27,568 nucleotides of DNA from a virus. Where the stretch lies: positions 1-27,568 of IMG/VR virus record IMGVR_UViG_3300027985_000229. One strand, given 5' to 3'. The translations under genes were made by a program, and so were the position numbers. Positions 1 to 8,415 of this stretch are shown here, piece after piece. Numbering within the stretch: position 1 is the first letter of the stretch; each line of letters opens with the position of its first letter. Below the pieces are notes generated by a model. That model was not told where the DNA came from, did not search any database, and was given only the letters and a program-made list of their open reading frames with translations.

Positions 1-23
1 CCCCCCCGAACCAGGGGGGTTTA
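1..23 (+). terminator. Terminator-like hairpin at left edge
   Basis: A run of C (1-7) and a run of G (15-19 plus neighbours) form a six-base-pair stem around a GAACCA-type loop, followed by TTT. It would end transcription from a gene lying left of the window. The T-tract is short, so the call is moderate. Confidence 0.5.
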
Positions 24-24
24 T

Positions 25-51
25 CGTTGCGTAAATACGAATTACGCAACG
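25..51. promoter_or_regulatory. Perfect inverted repeat CGTTGCGTAA / TTACGCAACG
   Basis: The 10-bp arms 25-34 and 42-51 are exact reverse complements separated by 7 bases. The half-site GTTGCGTAA recurs in the right-hand control region (27404 on one strand, a near copy at 27478). This looks like the binding site of a dimeric regulator, or a site linked to packaging, since it lies just ahead of the HNH/terminase genes. No protein in the window can be assigned to it. A second small hairpin, GCGGGG-CGT-CCCCGC, follows at 81-95. Confidence 0.45.
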
Positions 52-114
52 CTCGGGGGTTGCGGTTCACGCTTGCGGTTGCGGGGCGTCCCCGCTCGTA
101 CTAGCGTGAACGGC

Positions 115-516
115 ATGAGCAACCGGGGATGCCGATACGACACGCTCGCGGGCCCGTGCGACCGGCCGCACTACGCGAAGGGCCTGTGCAGGAATCACTA
201 CAAGAAGGTTCGCCGCCTGCTCGGGCAAGAGGCGACCGGCCCGCGGTGGGACGACCGCCGCGCGAGCATGTGTGCGATGCGCCGGGCCGCGAGGCTCGGG
301 GCCCCCGTGGTCGAATACGTGAGTATCGCCGCGGTGCATGAGCGCTCGGGGTGGCTTTGTGGCGTGTGCCTAGAGCCCATCGACCCCGATATCGAGTACC
401 CGGACCCGGCGAGCGCGTCGATTGACCATTACCGCTCGTTGAAGGCGGGCGGCTCGCACACGATGAGTAACCTGCAATCGGCTCATTTAGGGTGCAATTC
501 AAGGAAGGGCGACTAG
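115..516 (+). CDS. HNH endonuclease
   Basis: A 133-residue metal-dependent nuclease. The C-terminal half carries a CxxC pair (CGVC), then IDHYRSL, GGSHTMSNLQ and the closing CNSRKGD, which together are the beta-beta-alpha-metal HNH core. A second Cys/His cluster (CDRPHYAKGLCRNHYKK) near the N-terminus resembles a small zinc-binding element. HNH proteins beside the terminase genes are known in many HK97-like phages to help terminase cut the concatemer, and that role is inferred here from position. ATG 115 is chosen; GTG 106 and TTG 73 are in-frame alternatives, none with a strong ribosome site. Confidence 0.85.
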   Translation: MSNRGCRYDTLAGPCDRPHYAKGLCRNHYKKVRRLLGQEATGPRWDDRRASMCAMRRAARLGAPVVEYVSIAAVHERSGWLCGVCLEPIDPDIEYPDPASASIDHYRSLKAGGSHTMSNLQSAHLGCNSRKGD

Positions 517-546
517 CAGGCACGGACCAAAGGAAGGGGGCCGGAT

Positions 547-1008
547 ATGCCTAGTGGTGGACACGCGCGAAGCGGCCCCGCACCGAAGCCCGGTTCGGGC
601 CGTAGCGATTCGCGCGGTATCAATTTCCGTACGCTTCCGGCGCACGGATACCAGGGAGAAATTCCTAAGTTTCCCGGGCCTCGCCCGCGCGCGCGCGTGG
701 TCGCCTGGTGGGAATGGGCGTGGCGCACGCCGCAAGCGGCGCTATGGGCTACGGACGAATGGGCGTGGGTTATCCCCGCGGTCGCCGATTGGGCGCGGCT
801 AAAGGCCGTGTGTGAGACGGCGCAAGCAACCGGCGCAATGTGGACGGCGCTACGGCAACGTGAGGGGGATATCCTGCTCACGGCCGACGCGCTCGCGCGC
901 GCTGGTTGGATTGTCGCGCCCGCGAAGAGCGCCGAAAAGGCCGAGGACAAGAGCGGGGGTTACGACCCTCGCGCCGAGATGGGGGCCGACGATGGCCGAG
1001 CCGAGTAA
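547..1008 (+). CDS. terS: Terminase small subunit
   Basis: A 153-residue protein, probably the DNA-recognition subunit of the packaging motor. Its N-terminus (MPSGGHARSGPAPKPGSGRS), the following Leu-Pro/Gly/Pro-Phe-Pro-rich stretch and the WWEWAWRTPQAALW helix match the pattern of small terminases in actinobacterial siphoviruses. Position agrees: it follows the HNH gene and overlaps terL by 17 bases, implying translational coupling. AAGGAAGGGGG just upstream supports ATG 547. No catalytic motif is expected. The assignment rests on pattern and order, not on a diagnostic motif. Confidence 0.8.
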   Translation: MPSGGHARSGPAPKPGSGRSDSRGINFRTLPAHGYQGEIPKFPGPRPRARVVAWWEWAWRTPQAALWATDEWAWVIPAVADWARLKAVCETAQATGAMWTALRQREGDILLTADALARAGWIVAPAKSAEKAEDKSGGYDPRAEMGADDGRAE

Positions 1009-2647
1009 GCGGCCCCCGTCGTTGGGCCCGTTGTGGGCGGCATGGGTTGCCGCCCATTGTGTTGTGCCGGACGGCTTCCAACGCGGTAGCGCTTTCTACT
1101 GGCGCGGCTGGCAGGCAACCGTGGGATTCAATTACGGCATGGTGCGGCCGAATATCGAATTCGACCCCGAGCGGCCTCTCTTGCGTTCCGCTTTCGAATA
1201 CAAGCGCGCGCAAGTTATCGGCCCGCAAAAGTTGGGAAAGGGCCCGTTTACCGCTTCGACCGTGGCGCTGGAAGCCGTGGGCCCCTCGCTGTTTGGCGGG
1301 TGGGCCGAGCACGGCGACGGCTACGCGTGCTCGGATAACGACTGCGGTTGCGGCTTCGAATGGGAGTATCGGCCGGGCGAGCCTATGGGCATGGTGCGGC
1401 CGACCGCGCTTATCCAAATTGTCGCGACGAGCGAGGACCAAACCGACAATATCTATCGCCCGCTACAGGCGATGATTCGGCTAGGCCCGCTTTCTGAGAA
1501 TATGGCCGTGCGTGAGGGGTTTATCCGTCTGCCGAACGATGGGCGTATCGACCCGGTGACGAGCGCGGCGAATTCCAAACTAGGTGCGCCTATCACGTTC
1601 GCCATTATGGACGAGACGGGGCTATATACCAAGACGAACAAACTTATCAAGGTGGCGCAAACCATTGGCCGTAACCTCGCGGGAATGGGTGGCCGTTCGA
1701 TTGAGACGACGAACGCCTATGACCCGATGGATGACTCGTGGGCGCAACGTACGCACGAGTCGCGCCAGCCTGATATTTACCACTATTACCGGAAGCCCCC
1801 GGCTAATCTCTCGTATCGGAATAAGCGCGAGCGCCGGAAGATTCATGCATACGTTTACGAGGGAACCCCGTGGGTTAACCTAGACGATATCGAATCCGAG
1901 GCGGCCGAGTTGTTGGAGAGCGACCCGGCGCAAGCCGAGCGCTTTTTCGGCAACGGGCTCGTACAGGGCCTCGGTGCGTATATGCCGCTGGAATTGCTCG
2001 ACAAAACCGGCATGCCGCTACGCAAGGATAAGAGCGGGAACCGTACGCGGGTGCGCAAGCAACCCCCGGACGGAACCGCTATCGCGCTCGGCTTCGACGG
2101 CTCGCGCTCGGGCGATTGGTCCGCATTGCGGGCCGAGACTCGCGAGGGCTACCGCTTCACGCCGCTGTATGGGCCGGACAAGCGGCCGACGTTCTGGAAT
2201 CCGAAGGAATGGCCCGGCGAGCACATCCCTCGTGGCGAGGTGAAGGCGGCGGTTTCCGAGTTGTTTGCTCGGTATCGCGTGAGCCGCTTTTACATCGACC
2301 CGCGATTCTGGGAGACGCAAGCCGACGAATGGGCGAATGAATTCGGCGAAGAGCGCGTGACGGAATGGCCGACGAATCAGCGCGGCCGCATGTACGAGGC
2401 CCTAATTCGATTCCTCACCGATAGCAAAGAGGGATTGACGACGCACGATAACGAGCCGACCTACCGGCTTCACGCGCTCGCGGCGCGGAAGATGGGTAAG
2501 CCGGGCGACACGTACGTAATCGGCAAGCCTGCCGACTCTCAAAAAATTGATATCCTAATGGCCGATATCCTGGCGCACGAGGCCGCCGCGGATAAGAGGG
2601 CCGAGGGTTGGAACGACGACGATAACCGCGTTATCGTCATGCGCTAG
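992..2647 (+). CDS. terL: Terminase large subunit (ATPase and nuclease)
   Basis: A 551-residue packaging motor subunit that moves DNA into the prohead and cuts the concatemer. A Walker-A-like GPQKLGKG lies at residues 77-84, and a Walker B segment FAIMDE ends at D207/E208, the acidic pair expected for the ATPase. The nuclease half shows the RNase H-fold acids D369 (in GFDGSRSGDWS) and D436 (in FYIDPRFW), plus a DILMAD motif at about 520-525 as the third acidic position. ATG 992 lies inside the end of terS. Upstream in-frame codons belong to the terS overlap and look non-coding. Confidence 0.95.
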   Translation: MAEPSKRPPSLGPLWAAWVAAHCVVPDGFQRGSAFYWRGWQATVGFNYGMVRPNIEFDPERPLLRSAFEYKRAQVIGPQKLGKGPFTASTVALEAVGPSLFGGWAEHGDGYACSDNDCGCGFEWEYRPGEPMGMVRPTALIQIVATSEDQTDNIYRPLQAMIRLGPLSENMAVREGFIRLPNDGRIDPVTSAANSKLGAPITFAIMDETGLYTKTNKLIKVAQTIGRNLAGMGGRSIETTNAYDPMDDSWAQRTHESRQPDIYHYYRKPPANLSYRNKRERRKIHAYVYEGTPWVNLDDIESEAAELLESDPAQAERFFGNGLVQGLGAYMPLELLDKTGMPLRKDKSGNRTRVRKQPPDGTAIALGFDGSRSGDWSALRAETREGYRFTPLYGPDKRPTFWNPKEWPGEHIPRGEVKAAVSELFARYRVSRFYIDPRFWETQADEWANEFGEERVTEWPTNQRGRMYEALIRFLTDSKEGLTTHDNEPTYRLHALAARKMGKPGDTYVIGKPADSQKIDILMADILAHEAAADKRAEGWNDDDNRVIVMR

Positions 2648-2661
2648 GAGGATTGCCGGTT

Positions 2662-4065
2662 ATGGCCGTAGATATGACGAGTGGCGAGCGGGCCCTCTTT
2701 GGTTCGATGCGCGACAAGATTTTGCAGTATCGAATCCCGCTCGACCTTGAAGATAAGTATTACGACGGCGAGGCCCGCCTAGAGCAATTGGGCCTCGCTA
2801 TCCCGCCCGAGTTGCAATCGTTTACGGTGATTGCGAATTGGCCGCGTATCGCGGTGGACGGCCGGTGCGACCGGCTGGACGAAAAGGGCTTTCGTACGGC
2901 GAAGTCTGATATGGACGAATACCTGTGGGGGCTTTGGGTTGCTAATCGCATGCCCGAGAACGACCTCATGGCCCGAGCCGATTATGGCATTTTCGGGCGC
3001 TCGTTCCTATCGGTGGGCGTTTCCGACCGGGCGGGCGATAGCGCGCTTATCACCGTGGAGAGCCCGCGGCAAATCATGTGCGAGCGCGACCCTCGTACGG
3101 GCCGCACGGTCGCGGCGCTACGGCTCTACATGGGCGCGGACGATAGTTCCGAGGATGACCGCGCGACCTTTTACCTGCCGAATATCACTTATTGGCTAGA
3201 GTTGTCCCCGATGGGCTGGCAGGTTGTGAAGAGCAACCGGCACAATCTCGGCGAGGTGCCGGTTATTCCGGCATATCGCTCGCGGCGCTCGGCGATTCCG
3301 GCGTGGAATTCGTACAAGATGCAAGGAACGTCGGCAATGATCGACGTTATCCCGATTGCGGATTCGGCGGCTCGCAACCTTACCAACGTGCAGGTTGCGC
3401 AAGAGACGCACGCGGTTCCGGCTCGCTACGCTATCGGCGTGAGCAAGGGCGATTTTGTCGATTCCGAGGGGAACCCGCTACCCGCGTGGGAAGCCTATTT
3501 CGGCGCTATCTCGGCGACTGCGAACCCCAAGGCACAATTTGGGCAATTCTCGTCTAGCGATATGCGCAATTTCGAGACGATGCTCAACATGTACGCTCGG
3601 CAGGCGGCCGCGCTCGCGGTGATGCCGCCCGACTATTTCGGGCTACCGGCCGACGACGCGGCGAGCGCCGACGCTATCCGCTCGCGCGAGGCCCGGCTAG
3701 TCAAGCAGGTAGAGCGCGACCAAAAGGCGCTCGGCTACGCCCGAGCCGAGGCCGTGCGGCTCGCGGCAAAGTTGAGCGGAAAGACGCTACCGGCTACCGA
3801 CCGGGTGGAAACCCTTTGGTACGACGCCGGTACGCCGACGTTCGCGCAACGTGCCGACGCGGTACAAAAGTTGTGGAGCGCCACGAACGCGACCGGCGAG
3901 GCCCTGCTACCTACGCGCATGGCGCGCGAGGAATTGGGGTGGAGCCCCGAGCGCATCCAACGCGCCGAGGCGATGGACGCCGAGGCCCGCGCTCGTGCCG
4001 ACGAGTACCTACGCGACACGCCGCCGAACCCGCCCGAAGAGCCCGGCACCGACACTCAACCCTAA
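2662..4065 (+). CDS. Portal protein (SPP1 gp6-like)
   Basis: A 467-residue portal subunit, forming the ring at one capsid vertex through which DNA passes. It has the family pattern: an N-terminal RIPLDLEDKYYDG segment, an NWPRIAVD block followed by DRL, a mid-protein SPRQI/DPRTG region, and a C-terminal helical part with repeated Asp-Ala motifs (LPADDAASADAIRSREARL). AGGAGG at 2646-2651 supports ATG 2662 over TTG 2653. The last residues (TDTQP) and the stop codon fall inside the conserved 5' box of a dispersed 135-bp element, so this element forms the 3' end of the gene. Confidence 0.93.
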   Translation: MAVDMTSGERALFGSMRDKILQYRIPLDLEDKYYDGEARLEQLGLAIPPELQSFTVIANWPRIAVDGRCDRLDEKGFRTAKSDMDEYLWGLWVANRMPENDLMARADYGIFGRSFLSVGVSDRAGDSALITVESPRQIMCERDPRTGRTVAALRLYMGADDSSEDDRATFYLPNITYWLELSPMGWQVVKSNRHNLGEVPVIPAYRSRRSAIPAWNSYKMQGTSAMIDVIPIADSAARNLTNVQVAQETHAVPARYAIGVSKGDFVDSEGNPLPAWEAYFGAISATANPKAQFGQFSSSDMRNFETMLNMYARQAAALAVMPPDYFGLPADDAASADAIRSREARLVKQVERDQKALGYARAEAVRLAAKLSGKTLPATDRVETLWYDAGTPTFAQRADAVQKLWSATNATGEALLPTRMAREELGWSPERIQRAEAMDAEARARADEYLRDTPPNPPEEPGTDTQP

Positions 4066-4183
4066 ACGTCCATTTGGAACGTTAACATCGGCCGTCTCCC
4101 GCGTTTTGGGGACATACCCGCTGTACCCCTATCTCTTAGGGGGTCACTCGCGGGAGAGGGCCGTTTTAGAGCGTCTGAGAGGG
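4049..4183 (+). repeat. 135-bp structured element, copy A
   Basis: First of three full copies that align without a gap. The 5' box CCGACACTCAACCCTAAACG overlaps the portal stop codon. A small hairpin (AACGTCC/GGAACGTT) occupies 4065-4083. The long-range stem arms are 4089-4103 and 4149-4163, with 14 of 15 positions paired. The loop holds GCGTTTTGGGG, TACCCCTATCT and a small ACCCC/GGGGT hairpin (4125-4144). The 3' box GGGCCGTTTTAGAGCG ends in GAGAGGG, which serves as the ribosome site for the MuF-like gene at 4191. It could be a leader RNA, attenuator or terminator/promoter unit. Confidence 0.8.
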
Positions 4184-4190
4184 GGTGCCT

Positions 4191-5231
4191 ATGGCGGCGG
4201 TGCAGACGGTGCCGACGCTCACGCGTCAGTACGCGCTAGAGCAACGGCGGCTCTCGTTGCGAGCACAGCGCAAGATTGCGCAACTTTGGTACAGCGTGGG
4301 CCCCGATTTCGAGAACGGCTTTCTACGGGTGGCCCCGGAAATCTTGCGAATCATGAACGCGACGCAATTGCAAATCGCGAAGAATGCGCAAGAGTACATG
4401 CCCGAAATCACGCGCTTTACCGGCGCGGGCTCGCTTATGGGGGAATACTCGTTCGACCCCGCGGCGATGGTGGGCACGACGGGCGACGGGCTCACGAGCC
4501 CCGGCCTCGCGTACGGCTCGGTGACGCACACGAAAGACGCGCTCGGCGGCGGCATGAGCCTCGCGCAAGCGCGAGCGCGCGGCGGCGCATATCTCTCGAC
4601 GGCCGCGGAAACGCTGTTTGCCGATACCGGCCGGACATACGAGGCAATGGAAGGATTTTCGCATAAGGTCACCACGTACATTCGCGCGCTAACCCCGCCC
4701 TCGTGCGGCCGGTGCGCGATTATCGCGGGGCAACCGACCCGCGCGAGCGAGGCTTTCCAACGGCACCCCAAATGCGATTGTCACAATGTGCCGGTGGGCT
4801 CGGGCGAGGGCGCGGAATACCTCACCGACCCGCACGAATATCTCGCCGAATTGGATGGCCGCGGCGACGAGGCGGCGCTACGGAAGGCGCTCGGCTCGCA
4901 ATCGAACGTGGATGCGTGGCGCGATTACGGGGCCGACCCCTACGCGCTCGTGAACGGATATCGCGGCGGGCTCGCCCCGGCGCAAGTCTACGGCCGTAAT
5001 GTGAAGTACACGACCGAGGGAATGAGCCGCCGCGGAAATGCGGCGTGGCAAATGTCCCGGGTGCGCGAATTGTCGCGCGCCGCTGGCGCTCGCGAGGTGG
5101 GCATCGGCCCGCTCGGGCGCATTCCGAATGTCCCCCGTCTCATGCCTGAGAGCATTTTGGGATTGGGGCTATCAAGGGAAAAGACGGCCGAAATGCTAAA
5201 GGCTTTCGGTTGGCTAGGCCCGGTTGGATAA
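4191..5231 (+). CDS. MuF-like minor head (capsid morphogenesis) protein
   Basis: A 346-residue protein in the position of the phage Mu gpF / SPP1 gp7 family, a minor capsid protein bound to the portal inside the prohead. The C-terminal half has the family's cysteine pattern: SCGRC at C172/C175, then HPKCDCH at C195/C197, following a helical N-terminal half. No protease motif is evident, so a maturation-protease role is not claimed. It is the first gene after the 135-bp element; GAGAGGGGG directly upstream supports ATG 4191 over GTG 4185. Confidence 0.82.
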   Translation: MAAVQTVPTLTRQYALEQRRLSLRAQRKIAQLWYSVGPDFENGFLRVAPEILRIMNATQLQIAKNAQEYMPEITRFTGAGSLMGEYSFDPAAMVGTTGDGLTSPGLAYGSVTHTKDALGGGMSLAQARARGGAYLSTAAETLFADTGRTYEAMEGFSHKVTTYIRALTPPSCGRCAIIAGQPTRASEAFQRHPKCDCHNVPVGSGEGAEYLTDPHEYLAELDGRGDEAALRKALGSQSNVDAWRDYGADPYALVNGYRGGLAPAQVYGRNVKYTTEGMSRRGNAAWQMSRVRELSRAAGAREVGIGPLGRIPNVPRLMPESILGLGLSREKTAEMLKAFGWLGPVG

Positions 5232-5283
5232 CAGAAACCGCGAGGGCGCGACGCCCCCGCAATAACCCGCGATGGGAGAATAG

Positions 5284-5841
5284 ATGGCTGACGAGAATCC
5301 GGCCGGGGCACCCCCGCCCAATGGTGAGCCGAAGGGGGGCGAAGAGCCCCTAGCCGCGCCAGGGCTAGCCGCGCTCGCAAGCGAGCGAACCGCGCGCCAA
5401 GAGGCCGAGAAGGCGCTACGCGCCGTGCAGGCCGAGCGCGATGCCGCGGTGGCGAAGGCCGAGGGCCGCGAGGCAGAATATGCGGCCGAGGTTAAGGCTC
5501 GTGAGGAAATCGAGCGCCGCTTTAACGAGCGGATTATTCACACCGAATTGCGGGCCGCGGCCCGCGAACTAATGGCCGACCCCGACGACGTATTTGCATT
5601 CGTCAAGGTGTCGGATTTTGAGGTCAATGCCGATGGGGAGGTTGACGCGAAGGCGATTACGGAAGCGATTTCCGCGCTCGTCAAGCGTAAGCCCTATTTG
5701 GCCGCGCGACGCGAAGATGACCCCAACCAGCCCGGCCATATTGAGCCGGACCCGTCCCAAGGTGCTCGCACCCCGGGACACGACCCGCTAAATGGTGACG
5801 GGCTATTGAATGCCCTAACTAGCAAGTTGGGTATTCACTAA
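5284..5841 (+). CDS. Capsid scaffolding protein
   Basis: A 185-residue protein directly before the major capsid gene. It has a Pro/Gly-rich start, then a charged coiled coil of about 70 residues (heptad-like runs of Ala, Glu, Arg and Lys), then a DPDDVFAFVKVSDFEV segment and KPYLA, the usual pattern of scaffold proteins in actinobacterial siphoviruses. It would guide capsid assembly and then leave the prohead. GGGAG upstream supports ATG 5284. Confidence 0.87.
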   Translation: MADENPAGAPPPNGEPKGGEEPLAAPGLAALASERTARQEAEKALRAVQAERDAAVAKAEGREAEYAAEVKAREEIERRFNERIIHTELRAAARELMADPDDVFAFVKVSDFEVNADGEVDAKAITEAISALVKRKPYLAARREDDPNQPGHIEPDPSQGARTPGHDPLNGDGLLNALTSKLGIH

Positions 5842-5870
5842 AAACCCCTGAAAGGGAAAGGTAAAGGAAA

Positions 5871-6773
5871 ATGGCTATTACTGCCGCAACCAAGATGTCG
5901 GATTTCTCCGGCTTCCTGAATGCGGACGAGGCGGCCCCCTATTTCGCCGTCGCGCGTCAGAATTCGATTGCGCAACGGCTTTGCCGTCAGGTTCCGCTAT
6001 CCTACCGGGGCTCGCAAGTCCCGGTGGTCTCGACCAAGCCCGTTGCCGGGTGGGTCGCTGAGGGTGGGCAAAAGCCCGCTACCGCTGGTGCGATGGAACT
6101 TAAGTCCATCACCCCGAAGAAGTTGGCGGCTATCGCCGTCGTTTCGGCTGAGGTGGTCCGCGCCAACCCGGGCGGCTACATTCAGGAACTACGCGCCGAC
6201 ATTGGCGAGGCGTTCGCGCTCGCGTTCGATGCCGCCGCGCTTCACGGCACGAGCACCCCGTTTGGTGCTTCCAACTACATCGACGCGACCACGAAGGCCG
6301 TTGAGATTGGCACCGCGACCGCTTCGACCGGTGGTGTCTACGCCGACGTTGTTTCGGGCCTATCGGCCCTGGTCAACGACGGCAAGCGCCTTACCGGCTT
6401 CGCGTTCGACTCGGTGGCCGAGCCGCTGTTCCTGAACTCGGTTGACTCTCACGGCCGACCGCTGTTCGTGGACACCCCGCTAGCCGATGCGCCCGCGGTT
6501 ATCACGCCCGGACGGCTTATCGGCCGTCAAGCGTTCCTCGGCGATGGCGTCGCTTCCGGCGACGTTGTGGGCTACGGCGGCGACTGGTCGCAAGCCGTTT
6601 GGGGCACCGTGGGCGGTATCACCTACGACGTTTCGACCGAGGCGACCGTCACCATTAACGGCTCGCTCGTTTCGCTCTTCGAGAACAACCTCGTTGCGAT
6701 TCGTGCCGAGGCCGAGTACGGGTGGCTCGTCAACGACACCGCCGCGTTCGTCAAGTACAACAACGCTTCCTAA
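5871..6773 (+). CDS. Major capsid protein (HK97 fold)
   Basis: A 300-residue shell subunit. It follows the scaffold gene after a purine-rich ribosome site (AAAGGAAA). The sequence has the N-terminal FLNADEAAPYFA segment, the P-domain helix region (KLAAIAVVSAEVVRANPGG), DIGEAFALAFDAAALHG, and a C-terminal segment (NLVAIRAEAEYGW) typical of HK97-fold capsids. The N-terminus is short compared with HK97 itself because the scaffold is a separate protein. Codon use here shifts toward the C-ending codons expected of a highly expressed gene. Confidence 0.93.
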   Translation: MAITAATKMSDFSGFLNADEAAPYFAVARQNSIAQRLCRQVPLSYRGSQVPVVSTKPVAGWVAEGGQKPATAGAMELKSITPKKLAAIAVVSAEVVRANPGGYIQELRADIGEAFALAFDAAALHGTSTPFGASNYIDATTKAVEIGTATASTGGVYADVVSGLSALVNDGKRLTGFAFDSVAEPLFLNSVDSHGRPLFVDTPLADAPAVITPGRLIGRQAFLGDGVASGDVVGYGGDWSQAVWGTVGGITYDVSTEATVTINGSLVSLFENNLVAIRAEAEYGWLVNDTAAFVKYNNAS

Positions 6774-6802
6774 GCGGTTAGTTTAGGAAAGGGGGTGCGC
6801 CC

Positions 6803-7225
6803 GTGACTTATGCAAATCTCAGTGATGTGCAAACCCGTCTCGGGCGCACCGTCTCCGACGCATCGGAAGTCGCGCAAATTAACGCGTGGCTTTCCGATGC
6901 CGAGACGGTGATTACCGGACGAATTAGCAACCTCGTGGCGCTCGTTACCGCGGGAACAATTCCGCTCGCTACCGTTGTGATGGTCGAATGTCGTGCGGTT
7001 ATCCGCAAGATTAACAACCCGGACGGTAAGCAAAACGAGCGACTAGATGACTATTCATTCGGACTAAACCCGGACCAGGCTAAGGGCGAAATCTTCCTCA
7101 CCGATGAAGAGTGGGAAATGGTGACGCCCGACACGGGTTCGGCCGAGGCTTTCACGATTCGCCCGCGCGGAATGCGTGACCTATACGGCGAGTGGAGCCC
7201 CCCGGCATATTCTGAGGAATCGTGA
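6803..7225 (+). CDS. Head-to-tail adaptor
   Basis: A 140-residue protein directly after the capsid gene, where siphoviruses encode the adaptor that docks beneath the portal. The helical N-terminus (LSDVQTRLGRTVSDASEVAQINAWLSDAE) and the central VECRAVIRKINNPDG helix fit the gp15/Gp19-type connector fold, and the C-terminal tail is aromatic and Pro-rich. GTG 6803 is preferred, with AGGAAAGGGGG a few bases upstream. It ends in a GTGA overlap with the next gene. Confidence 0.78.
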   Translation: MTYANLSDVQTRLGRTVSDASEVAQINAWLSDAETVITGRISNLVALVTAGTIPLATVVMVECRAVIRKINNPDGKQNERLDDYSFGLNPDQAKGEIFLTDEEWEMVTPDTGSAEAFTIRPRGMRDLYGEWSPPAYSEES

Positions 7226-7614
7226 GCGCGATAAGCGCCGCTCGCGCGGGCCGTGTGCTCGCCGAGCGGAACATGCTCGACACGGTGACGATTGTCAGGA
7301 AGTCCGAGACATTCAACGAAACGACCGGCGACTACGATATCGAAAACGAGTCGATTTATGCCGGGCGTGCAAGAGTACAGACATACGAGCCGCAAACCAC
7401 GATGCCCGAAGCGGGCGGCCATACTTACATGGTGCAAACGTATTCGGTGCATATTCCCGTGGGCTCGGCTGACGTTGCTATCGGCGACGTTATCACGGTG
7501 ACCGCGGCGGCAATTGAGCCCAATTTGGTTGGGCGCGAATACCGCGTGGTGGGCCTACTGCACAAGTCTTTGCAGACCGCCTATCGTTTGCAGGTCACGG
7601 AAATTAGCGGATAA
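7222..7614 (+). CDS. Head closure (stopper) protein
   Basis: A 130-residue protein starting at GTG 7222, overlapping the previous stop as GTGA. It is predicted to be mostly beta: DTVTIVRKSE, an YAGRARVQT strand and VGREYRVVGLLHKSLQTAYRLQV at the end. This is the pattern of the small beta-barrel stopper proteins (DUF6093-like) placed between the adaptor and the tail completion protein in actinobacterial phages. The function is inferred from pattern and gene order. Confidence 0.75.
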   Translation: MSAISAARAGRVLAERNMLDTVTIVRKSETFNETTGDYDIENESIYAGRARVQTYEPQTTMPEAGGHTYMVQTYSVHIPVGSADVAIGDVITVTAAAIEPNLVGREYRVVGLLHKSLQTAYRLQVTEISG

Positions 7615-7623
7615 GGGGGGCGC

Positions 7624-8001
7624 ATGGGCTTCGATACTCACGAGGTTAAGGCGCTCGCCGTCGAATTGGGAGCACAACCCGTCAGGGTGGCGGCCGAGGT
7701 TTCTCGGTCGCTATTCAAGGGCTCAATGAATATCAAACGCGCATGGGCAAAGGATTTGGGCTCACGCCCGCACTTTAGCCCCGTCGCCGCGGCCGTCGAT
7801 TTCGAAATCGAAATGAACGGCGACGCGCAAGAGGCCGAAATCGGCCCGAGGAAAGAGGGGGCGGGCCCCCTCGCGAATGTGGCGATTTTCGGCGTTCCCC
7901 GCGGTGGCGGTGGAATGGCGAAAGACCCGCAAGAATTCCTAGACGATGAAGAGCCCAAATTCATCGGCGCATTGCGTGAAATTCTAGGGGGGCTACATTG
8001 A
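7624..8001 (+). CDS. HK97 gp10-like tail completion / neck protein
   Basis: A 125-residue protein in the third connector position. It starts with a helical segment (ALAVELGAQPVRVAAEVSRSLFKGS), continues with WAKDLGSRPHFSPVAAAVDFE and a beta-rich PLANVAIFG stretch, and finishes with a C-terminal helix, as in HK97 gp10-like proteins. AAGGGGGGC upstream supports ATG 7624. Its stop overlaps the TTG start of the following tail terminator gene. Confidence 0.76.
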   Translation: MGFDTHEVKALAVELGAQPVRVAAEVSRSLFKGSMNIKRAWAKDLGSRPHFSPVAAAVDFEIEMNGDAQEAEIGPRKEGAGPLANVAIFGVPRGGGGMAKDPQEFLDDEEPKFIGALREILGGLH

Positions 8002-8399
8002 GCACTATTGACCCCGTTACGGCGGCCGTGGCGGCACTCACCGCCGCGGGCGTCACCGCCTACGATACCGAGGAAGAGGGCGTGCCCCCGACCCGGTATG
8101 CCGTCGTGTTCGGCCCGGCCCCGCTCGACGTGGCGGCGACGCTCGACGGTGTGGCGCGTGACCAGCGCGATTACCTACGCGTCATGTGCGTGGGCACCGG
8201 CCCGGCGCAAGCGCGACGGGTACAGCACGACGTAGCCGCGGCGCTCGACGGCGCGGCGCTCGACGTGACCGGATACCGCGCGAGCCTACGGCGCATCGCG
8301 ACGAGCCCGGTAACGACCGCGCCCGAGACGACGCTCACGAAAACCGCTCACCCCGCTTATGCAACCGATACCTACAAATACGAGGCGACACCCGCCTAG
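7998..8399 (+). CDS. Tail terminator protein
   Basis: A 133-residue protein predicted to cap the tail tube and join it to the head. The start is TTG 7998, sharing bases with the preceding TGA, a coupling used repeatedly in this window. The order alpha (TAAVAALTAAG), beta (YAVVFG), a central RDYLRVMCVG strand, a helix with the ARRVQHDVAAALDG repeat, and a final strand (YKYEA) matches the lambda gpU-like fold. It is the last connector gene before the major tail protein. Confidence 0.75.
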   Translation: MSTIDPVTAAVAALTAAGVTAYDTEEEGVPPTRYAVVFGPAPLDVAATLDGVARDQRDYLRVMCVGTGPAQARRVQHDVAAALDGAALDVTGYRASLRRIATSPVTTAPETTLTKTAHPAYATDTYKYEATPA

Positions 8400-8415
8400 A
8401 AAGTGAGAAAACCAA

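Noticed and set aside
812-991. Upstream extension of the terminase large subunit frame
   Set aside because: It lies within terS in another frame, is Arg-rich like out-of-frame translation, and ATG 992 gives the normal start of the family.
4163-4172. GTTTTAGAGC in all copies of the 135-bp element, identical to the start of the Streptococcus pyogenes Cas9 crRNA repeat
   Set aside because: Only 10 bases match, there are no spacers or regular repeat spacing, and no cas genes. The rest of the element is unrelated, so it is a chance similarity, not a CRISPR array or tracrRNA.
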